12,811 bases of DNA from Candidatus Methylomirabilota bacterium. GTDB taxonomy: Bacteria > Methylomirabilota > Methylomirabilia > Methylomirabilales > 2-02-FULL-66-22. This document shows, piece after piece, positions 11,858 through 12,811 of the stretch (the first letter of the stretch is position 1; the number at the start of each line of letters is the position of its first letter). Location of the stretch: assembly GCA_016208645.1 (NCBI GenBank), contig JACQXP010000315.1, forward strand, positions 1 to 12,811, written 5' to 3'. The notes beneath the pieces were generated by a model. It was not told the DNA's origin. It ran no database searches and worked only from the letters and a program-made list of their open reading frames with translations. The translations under genes were made by a program, and so were the position numbers.

Positions 11858-12598
11858 ATGGCTGATGCTGACACCCCGCAGATGACCAGCGTGACTCAGG
11901 CCTCCCAAGGGTTGGCCGGCAGGCGGCACCTGATCGCCTGCGAGGTGTTCAGGGACGAGTTCGAGGCGGTCTCGCCACCCGATCTCATCCGAAGCTACCT
12001 TCCCCAGGGACTTCACCGGACGCCGGGCAAGATGCCGGCCGCCATCCAGGAGATCCTGGACGGGGTGCCGGCGGTTCTCGGGTCCATCCTCCTCGGCTAC
12101 GGCTTGTGCAGCAACGGCGTCGTGGGGGTCGCCTCGCGAACGGCCCCGCTCATCATGCCCCGGGTGCACGACTGCATCGCGCTCCTGCTCGGCTCCCGCG
12201 AACGCTACGAGGCGGAGGTGGCCGCCTGCCCCGGGACCTACTACATCACCCCCGGCTGGGCCCTCTACGGGACGACCTCGCTCACCTGCTACAAGAACGA
12301 GTACCTGCCCAAGTACGGGGAGGAAACCGCCCGCTACATCGCGACGGAGTTGCTGAAGAACTATAGGCGGGTGGCCCTGATTGACCACGGCATCGGCGAC
12401 ATGGACGCCGCCCGGGCCCACGCAAGAGAGATGGCGGAGGTCTTCAACCTGTCGTACGCGGAAATCCCCGGATCGGTGGACTATGTCCGCCGCCTCGTCC
12501 ACGGCCCCTGGGACAGCGACGACTTCGTCCTGGTCCAACCCGGCACTCGCATCAACTCGTCCCCATTCCTGTCCCTCCACTCAATCGCCCTCGCGTAG
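11858..12598 (+). CDS. DUF1638 domain-containing protein, associated with corrinoid methyl transfer
   Basis: The 246-aa protein matches the DUF1638 (PF07796) pattern: HLIACEVFRDEFE near the start (24-36), then ILLGYGLCSNGVVGV (77-91), IMPRVHDCIALLLGSRERY (99-117), CPGTYYITPGWALYG (124-138) and FVLVQPGT (223-230) near the end. The molecular function of the family is not established. It is often encoded beside corrinoid proteins and UroD-type methyltransferases, as here. The conserved cysteines (C28, C84, C106, C124) and H104 could bind a metal or the corrinoid, which is speculation. The start is uncertain: ATG 11858 is preferred over TTG 11828, which lies in the repeat; ATG 11882 is also possible. 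No clear ribosome binding site is seen before any of them. Confidence 0.88.
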   Translation: MADADTPQMTSVTQASQGLAGRRHLIACEVFRDEFEAVSPPDLIRSYLPQGLHRTPGKMPAAIQEILDGVPAVLGSILLGYGLCSNGVVGVASRTAPLIMPRVHDCIALLLGSRERYEAEVAACPGTYYITPGWALYGTTSLTCYKNEYLPKYGEETARYIATELLKNYRRVALIDHGIGDMDAARAHAREMAEVFNLSYAEIPGSVDYVRRLVHGPWDSDDFVLVQPGTRINSSPFLSLHSIALA

Positions 12599-12718
12599 CC
12601 TCACGCTGCCCGCTACCCCTCCCGCCCGCGCCAGAGGACTTCGGCAAGATCGGGCGAAGGGGCCCGGGGTCCTGGAGTTCGTCGGGATCTTTCGGCACAG
12701 TTGTCGGAGGGCTTGGTC

Positions 12719-12811
12719 TCAGCCGGCCGCGAGGCGGGTGACCAGCCAGCGGGCGGTGCGCAGGAGCCGCGCATCGCCGTCGCGCGGGCCGACGAGCTGC
12801 ACGCCGAGCGG
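12719..12811 (-). CDS. Amidase (GatA-family signature enzyme), C-terminal fragment cut by the window edge
   Basis: The minus strand entering at 12811 encodes 30 residues and a TGA stop (12721-12719). The text PLGVQLVGPRDGDARLLRTA followed by RWLVTRLAAG is typical of the C-terminus of amidase-signature enzymes, whose last conserved block has the form PxGxQLVGP followed by a helix. The catalytic Lys-Ser-Ser part lies outside the window, so it cannot be told whether this is GatA of the tRNA amidotransferase or a general amidase. The gene is convergent with the DUF1638 gene, with 120 bp between the stops. That gap shows no clear intrinsic terminator. Confidence 0.75.
   Translation of the reverse strand, partial: PLGVQLVGPRDGDARLLRTARWLVTRLAAG

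Noticed and set aside
10475..12580. Long antisense frame (701 codons) opposite the methyl-transfer cluster
   Set aside because: It mirrors the UroD-type and DUF1638 genes and crosses two intergenic repeats; no recognisable domain.
12623..12656. CGCCCG/CGGGCG inverted repeat in the convergent gap as a terminator
   Set aside because: Only 6-bp arms with a 22-nt loop and no T run on either strand; not distinguishable from chance at this GC content.

Overview
This window is GC-rich DNA (roughly two thirds G+C by eye) with tightly packed bacterial genes. The mix is an endonuclease IV / GalT-like / beta-propeller / FAD-FeS oxidase operon, a corrinoid methyl-transfer cluster and a DUF1638 protein. 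This suits a soil or sediment lineage such as Methylomirabilota/Rokubacteria or a deltaproteobacterial relative. That placement is an impression from protein style and is not proven by the sequence. No rRNA, tRNA, CRISPR array or transposase is visible.

Layout. Positions 1-184 hold no convincing gene, only a strong G/C-rich hairpin. On the minus strand, 185-977 is a two-gene unit. It encodes a helix-turn-helix/nucleotidyltransferase protein and an overlapping 55-aa protein, and is driven by a TATAAT promoter with an 18-bp palindrome that appears to give a nearly leaderless mRNA. Another small minus-strand gene ends at 1067. Divergent from it, a clear promoter (TTGGAA, 17 bp, TATAGT) starts a plus-strand run: an 85-aa unknown protein, nfo (endonuclease IV), a galT-like gene overlapping nfo by ATGA, a TIG-domain/SMP-30-like beta-propeller gene broken by one frameshift, and a 963-aa FAD/[4Fe-4S]/CCG-domain oxidase of the YdiJ/GlcD-GlpC fusion type.

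msrA follows (7755-8501). The last 13 codons of msrA and those of the oxidase encode nearly the same peptide, and the DNA repeat (39 of 41 bp) runs past both stop codons. MsrA therefore carries an abnormal C-terminal tail apparently derived from an oxidase gene. Directly after msrA is a near-consensus promoter overlaid by three tandem 15-bp operator-like repeats. It drives a solitary P-loop ATPase with a C-terminal winged helix.

The right third is a one-carbon cluster: a methyltransferase corrinoid protein, a UroD/MtaA-type methyltransferase and a DUF1638 protein. They are separated by two structured GTTCG/CGAAC-rich intergenic repeats. The corrinoid protein would carry a methyl group on cobalamin, and the UroD-fold protein would load or unload it. 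No substrate-specific methyltransferase of MttB type and no reductive activator is present here. The window ends in the 3' end of a convergent amidase gene.

Most unusual: the tandem operator array in front of the winged-helix ATPase, the shared oxidase/MsrA tail, the 38-bp-arm GTTCG inverted repeat, and the HTH-nucleotidyltransferase plus micro-gene unit.
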